Shown here: piece after piece, positions 53,741 to 64,000 of the stretch
Numbering within the stretch: the first letter of the stretch is position 1
How the letters are laid out: each line of letters starts with the position of its first letter
Source of the DNA: Eledone cirrhosa
Lineage: Eukaryota > Mollusca > Cephalopoda > Octopoda > Eledonidae
Assembly (NCBI GenBank): GCA_964016885.1
Contig: OZ024748.1
Coordinates: forward strand, 37,599,547 to 37,663,546
Reading direction: 5' to 3'
Length of the DNA: 64,000 nucleotides
Translations under genes and position numbers: made by a program
The notes under the pieces: model-generated
Told to the model about the DNA's origin: nothing
The model's input: only the letters and a program-made list of their open reading frames with translations
The model's database searches: none

Positions 53741-55167
53741 TGTCAGTGTTAACTACCTCTAGATCTAGTATGACAATGTTACTGTCAGTGTTAACTACCA
53801 CTAAATCTAGTATGACAATGTTAGTATCAGTGTTAACTACCACTAGATCTAGTATGGCAATGTCAGTGTCAGTGTTAACTACCACTAGATCTAGTATGGC
53901 AATGTCAGTGTCAGTGTTACCTACCTCTAGATCTAGTATGACAATGTTAGTGTCAGTGTTAACTACCACTAGATCTAGTATGTCAATGTCAGTGTCAGTG
54001 ATAACTACCTCTAGATCTAGTATGACAATGTCAGTGTTAACTACCTCTAGATCGAGTGTGACAATGTTAGTGTCAGTGTTAACTACCACTAGATCTAGTA
54101 TGTCAATGTCAGTGTCAGTGTTAACTACCTCTAGATCTAGTATGACAATGTTAGTGTCTGTGTTAACTACCTCTAGATCTAGTATGACAATGTTAGTATC
54201 AGTGTTAACTACCTCTAGATCTAGTATGGCAATGTCAGTCTTAACTACCTCTAGATCTAGTATGGCAATGTCAGTGTTAACTACCTCTAGATCTAGTATG
54301 GCAATGTAAGTGTTAACTACCTCTAGATCTATTATGACAATGTTAGTGTCAGTGTTAACTACCTCTAGATCTAGTATGACCATGTCAGTGTCAGTGTTAA
54401 CTACCTCTAGATCTAGTATGGCAATGTATGTGATAACTACCTCTAGATCTAGTATGACAATGTTAGTGTCAGAGTTTACTACCTCTAGATCTAGTGTGAC
54501 AATGTTAGTGTCCGTGGTAACTACCTCTAGATCTAGTATGGCAATGTCAGTGTCAGTGTTAACTACCTCTAGATCTAGTATGACAATGTCAGTGTCAGTG
54601 TTAACTACCTCTAGATCTATTATGACAATGTCAGTGTCAGTGTTAACTACCTCTAGATCTAGTATGACAATGTCAGTGTCAGAGTTAACTACCTCTAGAT
54701 CTAGTATGACAATGTCAGTGTCAGTGTTAACTACCTCTAGATCTAGTGTGACAATGTTAGTGTCAGTGTTAACTACCTCTAGATCTAGTATGGCAATGTC
54801 AGTGTCAGTGTTAACTACCTCTAGATCTAGTATGACAATGTTAGTGTCAGTGTTAACTACCTCTAGATCTAGTATGGCAATGTCAGTGTCAGTGTTAACT
54901 ATCTCTATATCTAGTATGTCAGTGTCAATGTTAACTACCTCTAGATCTAGTGTGACAATGTTAGTGTCAGTGTTAACTACCACTAGATCTAGTAACGCAA
55001 TGTCAGTGTCAGTGTTAACTACCTCCAGATCTAGTATGACGATGTTAGTGTCAGTGTTATCTACCCCTAGATCTAGTATGACAATGTTAGTATCAGTGTT
55101 AACTACCACTAGATCTAGTATGGCAATGTCAGTGTTAACTACCTCTAGATCTAGTATGGCAATGTAA

Positions 55168-57244
55168 GTGTTAACTACCTCTAGATCTAGTATGACAATG
55201 TATGTGATAACTACCTCTAGATCTAGTATGGCAATGTATGTGATAACTACCTCTAGATCTAGTATGGCAATGTATGTGATAACTACCTCTAGATCTAGGA
55301 TGACAATGTTAGTGTCAGAGTTTACTACCTCTAGATCTAGTGTGACAATGTTAGTGTCAGTGTTAACTACCTCTAGATCTAGTATGACAATGTCAGTGTC
55401 AGAGTTAACTACCTCTAGATCTAGTATGACAATGTCAGTGTCAGTGTTAACTACCTCTAGATCTAGTGTGACAATGTTAGTGTCAGTGTTAACTACCTCT
55501 AGATCTAGTATGGCAATGTCAGTGTCAGTGTTAACTACCTCTAGATCTAGTATGGCAATGTCAGTGTCAGTGTTAACTATCTCTATATCTAGTATGTCAG
55601 TGTCAATGTTAACTACCTCTAGATCTAGTGTGACAATGTTAGTGTCAGTGTTAACTACCACTAGATCTAGTAACGCAATGTCAGTGTCAGTGTTAACTAC
55701 CTCCAGATCTAGTATGACGATGTTAGTGTCAGTGTTATCTACCCCTAGATCTAGTATGACAATGTTAGTATCAGTGTTAACTACCACTAGATCTAGTATG
55801 GCAATGTCAGTGTTAACTACCTCTAGATCTAGTATGGCAATGTAAGTGTTAACTACCTCTAGATCTAGTATGACAATGTATGTGATAACTACCTCTAGAT
55901 CTAGTATGGCAATGTATGTGATAACTACCTCTAGATCTAGTATGGCAATGTATGTGATAACTACCTCTAGATCTAGGATGACAATGTTAGTGTCAGAGTT
56001 TACTACCTCTAGATCTAGTGTGACAATGTTAGTGTCAGTGTTAACTACCTCTAGATCTAGTATGACAATGTCAGTGTCAGAGTTAACTACCTCTAGATCT
56101 AGTATGACAATGTCAGTGTCAGTGTTAACTACCTCTAGATCTAGTATGGCAATGTCAGTGTCAGTGTTAACTACCTCTAGATCTAGTATGACAATGTTAG
56201 TGTCAGTGTTAACTACCTCTAGATCTAGTATGGCAATGTCAGTGTCAGTGTTAACTATCTCTAGATCTAGTATGTCAGTGTCAATGTTAACTACCTCTAG
56301 ATCTAGTGTGACAATGTTAGTGTCAATGTTAACTACCACTAGATCTAGTAACGCATTGTCAGTGTCAGTGTTAACTACCTCCAGATCTAGTATGACGATG
56401 TTAGTGTCAGTGTTATCTACCTCTAGATCTAGTATAATAATGTTAGTATCAGTGTTAACTACCACTAGATCTAGTATGGCAATGTCAGTGTTAACTACCT
56501 CTAGATCTAGTATGGCAATGTAAGTGTTAACTAACTCTAGATCTAGTATGACAATGTATGTGATAACTACCTCTAGATCTAGTATGGCAATGTATGTGAT
56601 AACTACCTCTAGATCTAGTATGGCAATGTATGTGATAACTACCTCTAGATCTAGGATGACAATGTTAGTGTCAGAGTTTACTACCTCTAGATCTAGTGTG
56701 ACAATGTTAGTGTCAGTGTTAACTACCTCTAGATCTAGTATGACAATGTCAGTGTCAGAGTTAACTACCTCTAGATCTAGTATGACAATGTCAGTGTCAG
56801 TGTTAACTACCTCTAGATCTAGTGTGACAATGTTAGTGTCAGTGTTAACTACCTCTAGATCTAGTATGGCAATGTCAGTGTCAGTGTTAACTACCTCTAG
56901 ATCTAGTATGACAATGTTAGTGTCAGTGTTAACTACCTCTAGATCTAGTATGGCAATGTCAGTGTCAGTGTTAACTATCTCTAGATCTAGTATGTCAGTG
57001 TCAATGTTAACTACCTCTAGATCTAGTGTGACAATGTTAGTGTCAGTGTTAACTACCACTAGATCTAGTAACGCAATGTCAGTGTCAGTGTTAACTACCT
57101 CTAGATCTAGTATGACGATGTTAGTGTACAGTGTTATCTACCTCTAGATCTAGTATGACAATGTTAGTATCAGTGTTAACTACCACTAGATCTAGTATGG
57201 CAATGTCAGTGTTAACTACCTCTAGATCTAGTATGGCAATGTAA
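55168..57244. repeat. 678-bp tandem triplet in M23
   Basis: Units begin at 55168, 55846 and 56524, and the next equivalent start is 57245. The first two are 678 bp (11 monomers of 42 bp and 6 of 36 bp). The third is 721 bp, one 42-bp monomer plus the one-base insertion. Each begins with three 36-bp ATGTATGTGATAAC monomers. The first two units have the same length but differ in the order of three middle monomers. Confidence 0.88.
57124..57133. other. Single-base insertion, copy 1
   Basis: GTGTACAGTG replaces GTGTCAGTG, adding one A. It lies just after a TAACGCA monomer and before a GTTATC monomer, in M23. Confidence 0.88.
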
Positions 57245-58423
57245 GTGTTAACTACCTCTAGATCTAGTATGACAATGTATGTGATAACTACCTCTAGATC
57301 TAGTATGGCAATGTATGTGATAACTACCTCTAGATCTAGTATGGCAATGTATATGATAACTACCTCTAGATCTAGGATGACAATGTTAGTGTCAGAGTTT
57401 ACTACCTCTAGATCTAGTGTGACAATGTTAGTGTCAGTGTTAACTACCTCTAGATCTAGTATGACAATGTTAGTGTCAGTGTTAACTACCTCTAGATCTA
57501 GTATGGCAATGTCAGTGTTAACTACCACTAGATCTAGTATGGCAATGTCAGTGTTAACTACCACTAGATCTAGTATGACAATGTTAGTGTCAGTGTTAAC
57601 TACCTCTAGATCTAGTATGACAATGTTAGTGTTAACTACCTCTAGATCTAGTATGGCAATGTCAGTGTTATCTACCACTAGATCTAGTATGACAATGTTA
57701 GTGTCAGTGTTAACTACCTCTAGATCTAGTATGACAATGTTAGTGTCAGTGTTAACTACCTCTAGATCTAGTATGGCAATGTCAGTGTTAACTACCACTA
57801 GATCTAGTATGGCAATGTCAGTGTTAACTACCACTAGATCTAGTATGACAATGTTAGTGTCAGTGTTAACTACCTCTAGATCTAGTATGGCAATGTCAGT
57901 GTTAACTACCTCTAGATCTAGTATGGCAATGTCAGTGTTATCTACCACTAGATCTAGTATGACAATGTTAGTGTCAGTGTTAACTACCTCTAGATCTAGT
58001 ATGACAATGTTAGTGTCAGTGTTAACTACCACCAGATCTAGTATGGCAATGTCAGTGTCAGTGTTATCTACCTCTCGATCTAGTATGGCAATGTAAATGT
58101 TAACTACCACCAGATCTAGTATGGCAATGTTAGTGTCAGTGTTAACTACCTCTAGATCTAGTATGACAATGTTAGTGTCAGTGTTAACTACCTCTAGATC
58201 TAGTATGACAATGTCAGTGTCAGTGTTAACTACCTCTAGATCTAGTATGACAATGTTAGTGTCAGTGTTAACTACCTCTAGATCTAGTGTGACAATGTTA
58301 GTGTCAGTAATAACTACCTCTAGATCTAGTATGACAATGTTAGTGTCAGTGTTAACTACCACTAGATCTAGTATGACAATGTCAGTGTCAGTGTTAACTA
58401 CCTCTAGATCTAGTATGACAAAG

Positions 58424-60496
58424 TGTCAGTGTTAACTACCTCTAGATCTAGTATGACAATGTTAGTGTCAGTGTTAACTACCACTAGATCTAGTATGACA
58501 ATGTTAGTATCAGTGTTAACTACCACTAGATCTAGTATGGCAATGTCAGTGTCAGTGTTAACTACCACTAGATCTAGTATGGCAATGTCAGTGTCAGTGT
58601 TACCTACCTCTAGATCTAGTATGACAATGTTAGTGTCAGTGTTAACTACCACTAGATCTAGTATGACAATGTCAGTGTCAGTGTTAACTACCTCTAGATC
58701 TAGTATGACAATGTCAGAGTTAACTACCACTAGATCTAGTATGTCAATGTCAGTGTCAGTGATAACTACCTCTAGATCTAGTATGACAATGTCAGTGTTA
58801 ACTACCTCTAGATCTAGTATGGCAATGTCAGTGTCAGTTTTAACTACCTCTAGATCTAGTATGACAACGTCAGTGTCAGTGTTAACTACCGCTAGATCTA
58901 GTATGGCAATGTAAGTGTTAACTAGCTCTAGATCTAGTATGACAATGTCAGTGTCAGTGTTAACTACCTCTAGATCTAGTATGACAATGTCAGTGTCAGT
59001 GTTAACTACCTCTAGATCTAGTATGACAATGTCAGTGTCAGTGTTAACTACCTCTAGATCTAGTATGACAATGTCAGTGTCAGTGTTAACTACCTCTAGA
59101 TCTAGTATGACAATGTCAGTGTCAGTGTTAACTACCTCTAGATCTAGTATGACAATGTTAGTGTCAGTGTTAACTACCACTAGATCTAGTATGACAATGT
59201 CATTGTCAGTGTTAACTACCTCTAGATCTAGTATGACAATGTCAGTGTCAGTGTTAACTACCTCTAGATCTAGTATGACAATGTCAGTGTCAGTGTTAAC
59301 TACCTCTAGATCTAGTATGACAATGTCAGTGTCAGTGTTAACTACCTCTAGATGTAGTATGACAATGTCAGTGTCAGTGTTAACTACTTCTAGATCTAGT
59401 ATGACAATGTTAGTGTCAGTGTTAACTACCTCTAGATCTAGTATGGCAATGTCAGTGTCAGTGTTAACTATCTCTAGATCTAGTATGTCAGTGTCAATGT
59501 TAACTACCTCTAGATCTAGTGTGACAATGTTAGTGTCAGTGTTAACTACTACTAGATCTAGTAACGCAATGTCAGTGTCAGTGTTAACTACCTCTAGATC
59601 TAGTATGACGATGTTAGTGTACAGTGTTATCTACCTCTAGATCTATTATGACAATGTTAGTATCAGTGTTAACTACCACTAGATCTAGTATGGCAATGTC
59701 AGTGTTAACTACCTCTAGATCTAGTATGGCAATGTAAGTGTTAACTACCTCTAGATCTAGTATGACAATGTATGTGATAACTACCTCTAGATCTAGTATG
59801 GCAATGTATGTGATAACTACCTCTAGATCTAGTATGGCAATGTATATGATAACTACCTCTAGATCTAGGATGACAATGTTAGTGTCAGAGTTTACTACCT
59901 CTAGATCTAGTGTGACAATGTTAGTGTCAGTGCTAACTACCTCTAGATCTAGTATGACAATGTTAGTGTCAGTGTTAACTACCTCTAGATCTAGTATGGC
60001 AATGTCAGTGTTAACTACCACTAGATCTAGTATGACAATGTTAGTGTCAGTGTTAACTACCTCTAGATCTAGTATGACAATGTTAGTGTCAGTGTTAACT
60101 ACCACCAGATCTAGTATGGCAATGTCAGTGTCAGTGTTATCTACCTCTCGATCTAGTATGGCAATGTAAATGTTAACTACCACCAGATCTAGTATGGCAA
60201 TGTTAGTGTCAGTGTTAACTACCTCTAGATCTAGTATGACAATGTTAGTGTCAGTGTTAACTACCTCTAGATCTAGTATGACAATGTCAGTGTCAGTGTT
60301 AACTACCTCTAGATCTAGTATGACAATGTTAGTGTCAGTGTTAACTACCTCTAGATCTAGTGTGACAATGTTAGTGTCAGTAATAACTACCTCTAGATCT
60401 AGTATGACAATGTTAGTGTCAGTGTTAACTACCACTAGATCTAGTATGACAATGTCAGTGTCAGTGTTAACTACCTCTAGATCTAGTATGACAAAG
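58424..60496. repeat. M24: P1-type module, 2073 bp
   Basis: It has a P1 start with GTTACC, ATGTCAGAGTTAAC near 58711 and CGCTAG near 58890, then a run of very uniform ACAATGTCAG monomers (58930-59400) broken by CTAGATGTAG near 59350. TAACGCA near 59562 is followed by the one-base insertion at 59617-59626 and CTATTATG. The second half matches M23 after 57121. It is a P1 start joined to an M23-type end. The marker is at 60490-60496. Confidence 0.87.
59617..59626. other. Single-base insertion, copy 2
   Basis: The same GTGTACAGTG lies in the same context in M24, followed by CTATTATG instead of CTAGTATG. Confidence 0.88.
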
Positions 60497-60924
60497 TGTC
60501 AGTGTTAACTACCTCTAGATCTAGTATGACAATGTTAGTGTCAGTGTTAACTACCACTAGATCTAGTATGACAATGTTAGTATCAGTGTTAACTACCACT
60601 AGATCTAGTATGGCAATGTCAGTGTCAGTGTTAACTACCACTAGATCTAGTATGGCAATGTCAGTGTCAGTGGTACCTACCTCTAGATCTAGTATGACAA
60701 TGTTAGTGTCAGTGTTAACTACCACTAGATCTAGTATGACAATGTCAGTGTCAGTGTTAACTACCTCTAGATCTAGTATGACAATGTCAGAGTTAACTAC
60801 CACTAGATCTAGTATGTCAATGTCAGTGTCAGTGTTAACTACCTCTAGATCTATTATGACAATGTTAGTGTCAGTGTTAACTACCACTAGATCTAGTATG
60901 TCAATGTCAGTGTCAGTGATAACT

Positions 60925-62652
60925 ACCTCTAGATCTAGTATGACAATGTCAGTGTCAGTGTTAACTACCTCTAGATCTAGTATGGCAATGTCAGTGTCAG
61001 TGTTAACTACCTCTAGATCTAGTATGACAACGTCAGTGTCAGTGTTAACTATCGCTAGATCTAGTATGGCAATGTAAGTGTTAACTAGCTCTAGATCTAG
61101 TATGACAATGTCAGTGTCAGTGTTAACTACCTCTAGATCTAGTATGACAATATCAGTGTCAGTGTTAACTACCTCTAGATCTAGTATGACAATGTCAGTG
61201 TCAGTGTTAACTACCTCTAGATCTAGTATGACAATGTCAGTGTCAGTGTTAACTACCTCTAGATCTAGTATGACAATGTCAGTGTCAGTGTTAACTACCT
61301 CTAGATCTAGTATGACAATGTTAGTGTCAGTGTTAACTACCACTAGATCTAGTATGACAATGTCATTGTCAGTGTTAACTACCTCTAGATCTAGTATGAC
61401 AATGTCAGTGTCAGTGTTAACTACCTCTAGATCTAGTATGACAATGTCAGTGTCAGTGTTAACTACCTCTAGATCTAGTATGACAATGTCAGTGTCAGTG
61501 TTAACTACCTCTAGATGTAGTATGACAATGTCAGTGTCAGTGTTAACTACTTCTAGATCTAGTATGACAATGTTAGTGTCAGTGTTAACTACCTCTAGAT
61601 CTAGTGTGACAATGTCAGTGTCAGTGTTAACTACCACTAGATCTAGTGTGACAATGTTAGTGTCAGTGTTTACTACCTCTAGATCTAGTATGACAATGTT
61701 AGTGTCAGTGTTTACTACCTCTAGATCTAGTATGTCAATGTTAACTACCTCTAGATCTAGTATGACAATGTCAGTGTCAGTTTTAACTACCTCTAGATCT
61801 AGTATGACAATGTCAGTGTCAGTGTTAACTACCTCTAGATCTAGTATGGCAATGTCAGTGTCAGTGTTAACTACCTCTAGATCTAGTATGACAACGTCAG
61901 TGTCAGTGTTAACTATCGCTAGATCTAGTATGGCAATGTAAGTGTTAACTAGCTCTAGATCTAGTATGACAATGTCAGTGTCAGTGTTAACTACCTCTAG
62001 ATCTAGTATGACAATATCAGTGTCAGTGTTAACTACCTCTAGATCTAGTATGACAATGTCAGTGTCAGTGTTAACTACCTCTAGATCTAGTATGACAATG
62101 TCAGTGTCAGTGTTAACTACCTCTAGATCTAGTATGACAATGTCAGTGTCAGTGTTAACTACCTCTAGATCTAGTATGACAATGTTAGTGTCAGTGTTAA
62201 CTACCACTAGATCTAGTATGACAATGTCATTGTCAGTGTTAACTACCTCTAGATCTAGTATGACAATGTCAGTGTCAGTGTTAACTACCTCTAGATCTAG
62301 TATGACAATGTCAGTGTCAGTGTTAACTACCTCTAGATCTAGTATGACAATGTCAGTGTCAGTGTTAACTACCTCTAGATGTAGTATGACAATGTCAGTG
62401 TCAGTGTTAACTACTTCTAGATCTAGTATGACAATGTTAGTGTCAGTGTTAACTACCTCTAGATCTAGTGTGACAATGTCAGTGTCAGTGTTAACTACCA
62501 CTAGATCTAGTGTGACAATGTTAGTGTCAGTGTTTACTACCTCTAGATCTAGTATGACAATGTTAGTGTCAGTGTTTACTACCTCTAGATCTAGTATGTC
62601 AATGTTAACTACCTCTAGATCTAGTATGACAATGTCAGTGTCAGTTTTAACT
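60925..62652. repeat. 864-bp tandem duplication in M25
   Basis: Copies are about 60925-61788 and 61789-62652. Both contain ATCGCTAG, ACAATATCAG (61150, 62014), CTAGATGTAG (61513, 62377) and GTTTACTACC units. It is unrelated in content to the 864-bp repeat of M6, so the equal size is coincidental. Confidence 0.88.
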
Positions 62653-63009
62653 ACCACTAGATCTAGTATGACAATGTCAGTGTCAGTGTTAACTACCTCT
62701 AGATCTAGTATGACAATGTCAGTGTCAGTGTTAACTACCTCTAGATGTAGTATGACAATGTCAGTGTCAGTGTTAACTACTTCTAGATCTAGTATGACAA
62801 TGTTAGTGTCAGTGTTAACTACCTCTAGATCTAGTATGGCAATGTCAGTGTCAGTGTTAACTATCTCTAGATCTAGTATGTCAGTGTCAATGTTAACTAC
62901 CTCTAGATCTAGTGTGACAATGTTAGTGTCAGTGTTAACTACTACTAGATCTAGTAACGCAATGTCAGTGTCAGTGTTAACTACCTCTAGATCTAGTATG
63001 ACGATGTTA

Positions 63010-63019
63010 GTGTACAGTG
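63010..63019. other. Single-base insertion, copy 3
   Basis: The same GTGTACAGTG lies in M25 with the CTATTATG context of M24, so M24 and M25 share a more recent ancestor for this part than either does with M23. Confidence 0.88.
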
Positions 63020-63889
63020 TTATCTACCTCTAGATCTATTATGACAATGTTAGTATCAGTGTTAACTACCACTAGATCTAGTATGGCAATGTCAGTGTTA
63101 ACTACCTCTAGATCTAGTATGGCAATGTAAGTGTTAACTACCTCTAGATCTAGTATGACAATGTATGTGATAACTACCTCTAGATCTAGTATGGCAATGT
63201 ATGTGATAACTACCTCTAGATCTAGTATGGCAATGTATATGATAACTACCTCTAGATCTAGGATGACAATGTTAGTGTCAGAGTTTACTACCTCTAGATC
63301 TAGTGTGACAATGTTAGTGTCAGTGCTAACTACCTCTAGATCTAGTATGACAATGTTAGTGTCAGTGTTAACTACCTCTAGATCTAGTATGGCAATGTCA
63401 GTGTTAACTACCACTAGATCTAGTATGACAATGTTAGTGTCAGTGTTAACTACCTCTAGATCTAGTATGACAATGTTAGTGTCAGTGTTAACTACCACCA
63501 GATCTAGTATGGCAATGTCAGTGTCAGTGTTATCTACCTCTCGATCTAGTATGGCAATGTAAATGTTAACTACCACCAGATCTAGTATGGCAATGTTAGT
63601 GTCAGAGTTAACTACCTCTAGATCTAGTATGACAATGTTAGTGTCAGTGTTAACTACCTCTAGATCTAGTATGACAATGTCAGTGTCAGTGTTAACTACC
63701 TCTAGATCTAGTATGACAATGTTAGTGTCAGTGTTAACTACCTCTAGATCTAGTGTGACAATGTTAGTGTCAGTAATAACTACCTCTAGATCTAGTATGA
63801 CAATGTTAGTGTCAGTGTTAACTACCACTAGATCTAGTATGACAATGTCAGTGTCAGTGTTAACTACCTCTAGATCTAGTATGACAAAG

Positions 63890-64000
63890 TGTCAGTGTTA
63901 ACTACCTCTAGATCTAGTATGACAATGTTAGTGTCAGTGTTAACTACCACTAGATCTAGTATGACAATGTTAGTATCAGTGTTAACTACCACTAGATCTA
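63890..64000. repeat. M26: start of a module cut by the window end
   Basis: Only the common header is present: a standard monomer, an ACCACT monomer and the TTAGTATCAG monomer. The type cannot be assigned because all modules share this stretch. Confidence 0.85.

Larger units (their letters stand above)
53741..58423. repeat. M23: P2-like module with triplicated interior, 4683 bp
   Basis: The GTTACC header has the M22-like TTACTGTCAG and ACTAAATCTAG monomers. It lacks the GTTCAC and GTATGTAA monomers, so the P2 assignment rests on the following interior. The centre is a tandem series of 678, 678 and 721 bp starting at 55168, each with one TAACGCA monomer. A one-base insertion lies at 57124-57133. 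From 57480 to 57960 there are many 36-bp ATGTCAGTGTTAAC monomers. One GACCATGTCAG monomer is near 54378. The marker is at 58417-58423. Confidence 0.86.
60497..63889. repeat. M25: P1-type module with 864-bp duplication, 3393 bp
   Basis: It has the M24 structure extended by a tandem 864-bp duplication (about 60925-61788 and 61789-62652). GGTACCTACC near 60671 replaces GTTACC in the header and creates a GGTACC site. ATCGCTAG (61051, 61915) replaces the ACCGCTAG of other P1 modules in both copies. The end repeats M24 with TAACGCA near 62955 and the one-base insertion at 63010-63019. The marker is at 63883-63889. Confidence 0.87.
1..64000. repeat. 36/42-bp satellite array filling the window
   Basis: Every line of the window is built from one monomer, for example positions 1-42. 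In order it holds GTGTCA, GTTAAC, ACTACC, CTAGATCTAG and TATGACAATG. Most units are 42 bp. A minority are 36 bp because one GTGTCA-like hexamer is missing, as in the unit ending ATGTCAGTGTTAAC near 660. Recurrent variants are ACCACT for ACCTCT, GTGTGACA for GTATGACA, GGCAATG for GACAATG, TCAATG for ACAATG, GATAAC for GTTAAC, CTATTATG for CTAGTATG and ATGTCAG for ATGTTAG. No stretch of non-satellite DNA is present. Satellite identity follows directly from the sequence. A heterochromatic location is inferred. Confidence 0.98.

Noticed and set aside
10661..62652. The 864-bp repeats in M6/M7 and in M25 as copies of one unit
   Set aside because: Their diagnostic monomers differ completely (GTTTGACAATTTCAG and ATGTTCGTG versus ATCGCTAG and CTAGATGTAG).
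1..64000. CRISPR array
   Set aside because: Repeats are contiguous, with no unique spacers of regular size between conserved repeats. Variation is spread over the whole unit.
1..64000. Telomeric repeat or rDNA spacer
   Set aside because: No short G-rich telomere unit and no rRNA-like sequence is present.
1..64000. Centromere assignment through a CENP-B box
   Set aside because: I saw no match to the CENP-B box core. CpG is almost absent, and nothing in the sequence alone places the array at a centromere.
1..64000. CTAGATCTAG palindromes as rho-independent terminators or hairpin RNAs
   Set aside because: The palindrome has no loop and no following T tract and occurs in almost every monomer, so it is a property of the satellite.

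Overview
The whole 64 kb is one uninterrupted tandem array of a 36/42-bp satellite monomer. I found no unique sequence, no gene I would defend, no RNA gene and no transposon. The reference monomer is positions 1-42. It carries GTTAAC, the 10-bp palindrome CTAGATCTAG and TATGACAATG, and a 6-bp micro-repeat (GTGTCA once or twice) accounts for the 36 versus 42 bp lengths. The reference monomer is about 36% GC and has no CpG. A multi-level higher-order satellite of this size suggests a eukaryotic heterochromatic block (pericentromeric, subtelomeric, sex-linked or B-chromosome type). Nothing in the window identifies the species or the chromosomal location.

The array has at least four nested levels: (1) the 6-bp micro-repeat; (2) 36- and 42-bp monomers; (3) modules of 950-9440 bp, each ending in a 38-bp marker monomer with GACAAAG and opening with a near-constant header; (4) a recurring order of three module types. 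I count 26 markers, giving 25 complete modules (M1-M25) and two partial ones (M0, M26). Three types are defined by diagnostic monomers. P1 has a GTTACC header, then an ATGTCAGAGTTAAC monomer followed by ATGTCAATG, and a CGCTAG monomer. K has CTCTAAATCT. P2 has a GTTACC header, usually with GTTCAC and GTATGTAA. M22 is a chimera.

Layout: 1-30.8 kb is P1-K-P2, P1-K-P2, P2 (giant M7), P1-K-P2, P2. 29.0-36.9 kb is P1-K-P2 again. 36.9-52.6 kb is seven K modules in a row. 52.6-64 kb is the chimera, P2, P1, P1 and the start of another module. The first 5.4 kb is copied almost perfectly at 5.8 kb (seven differences seen). Tandem duplications of 3794, 1380, 870, 864 (two independent cases) and 678 bp sit on top, and nesting gives the order of some events.

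Both strands show long open frames, up to about 3130 codons on the minus strand. Monomer lengths are multiples of 6 and few single-base changes in the reference monomer can create a stop in these frames. Variant positions show no third-codon bias. I therefore treat the frames as a by-product of the repeat and annotate no CDS.
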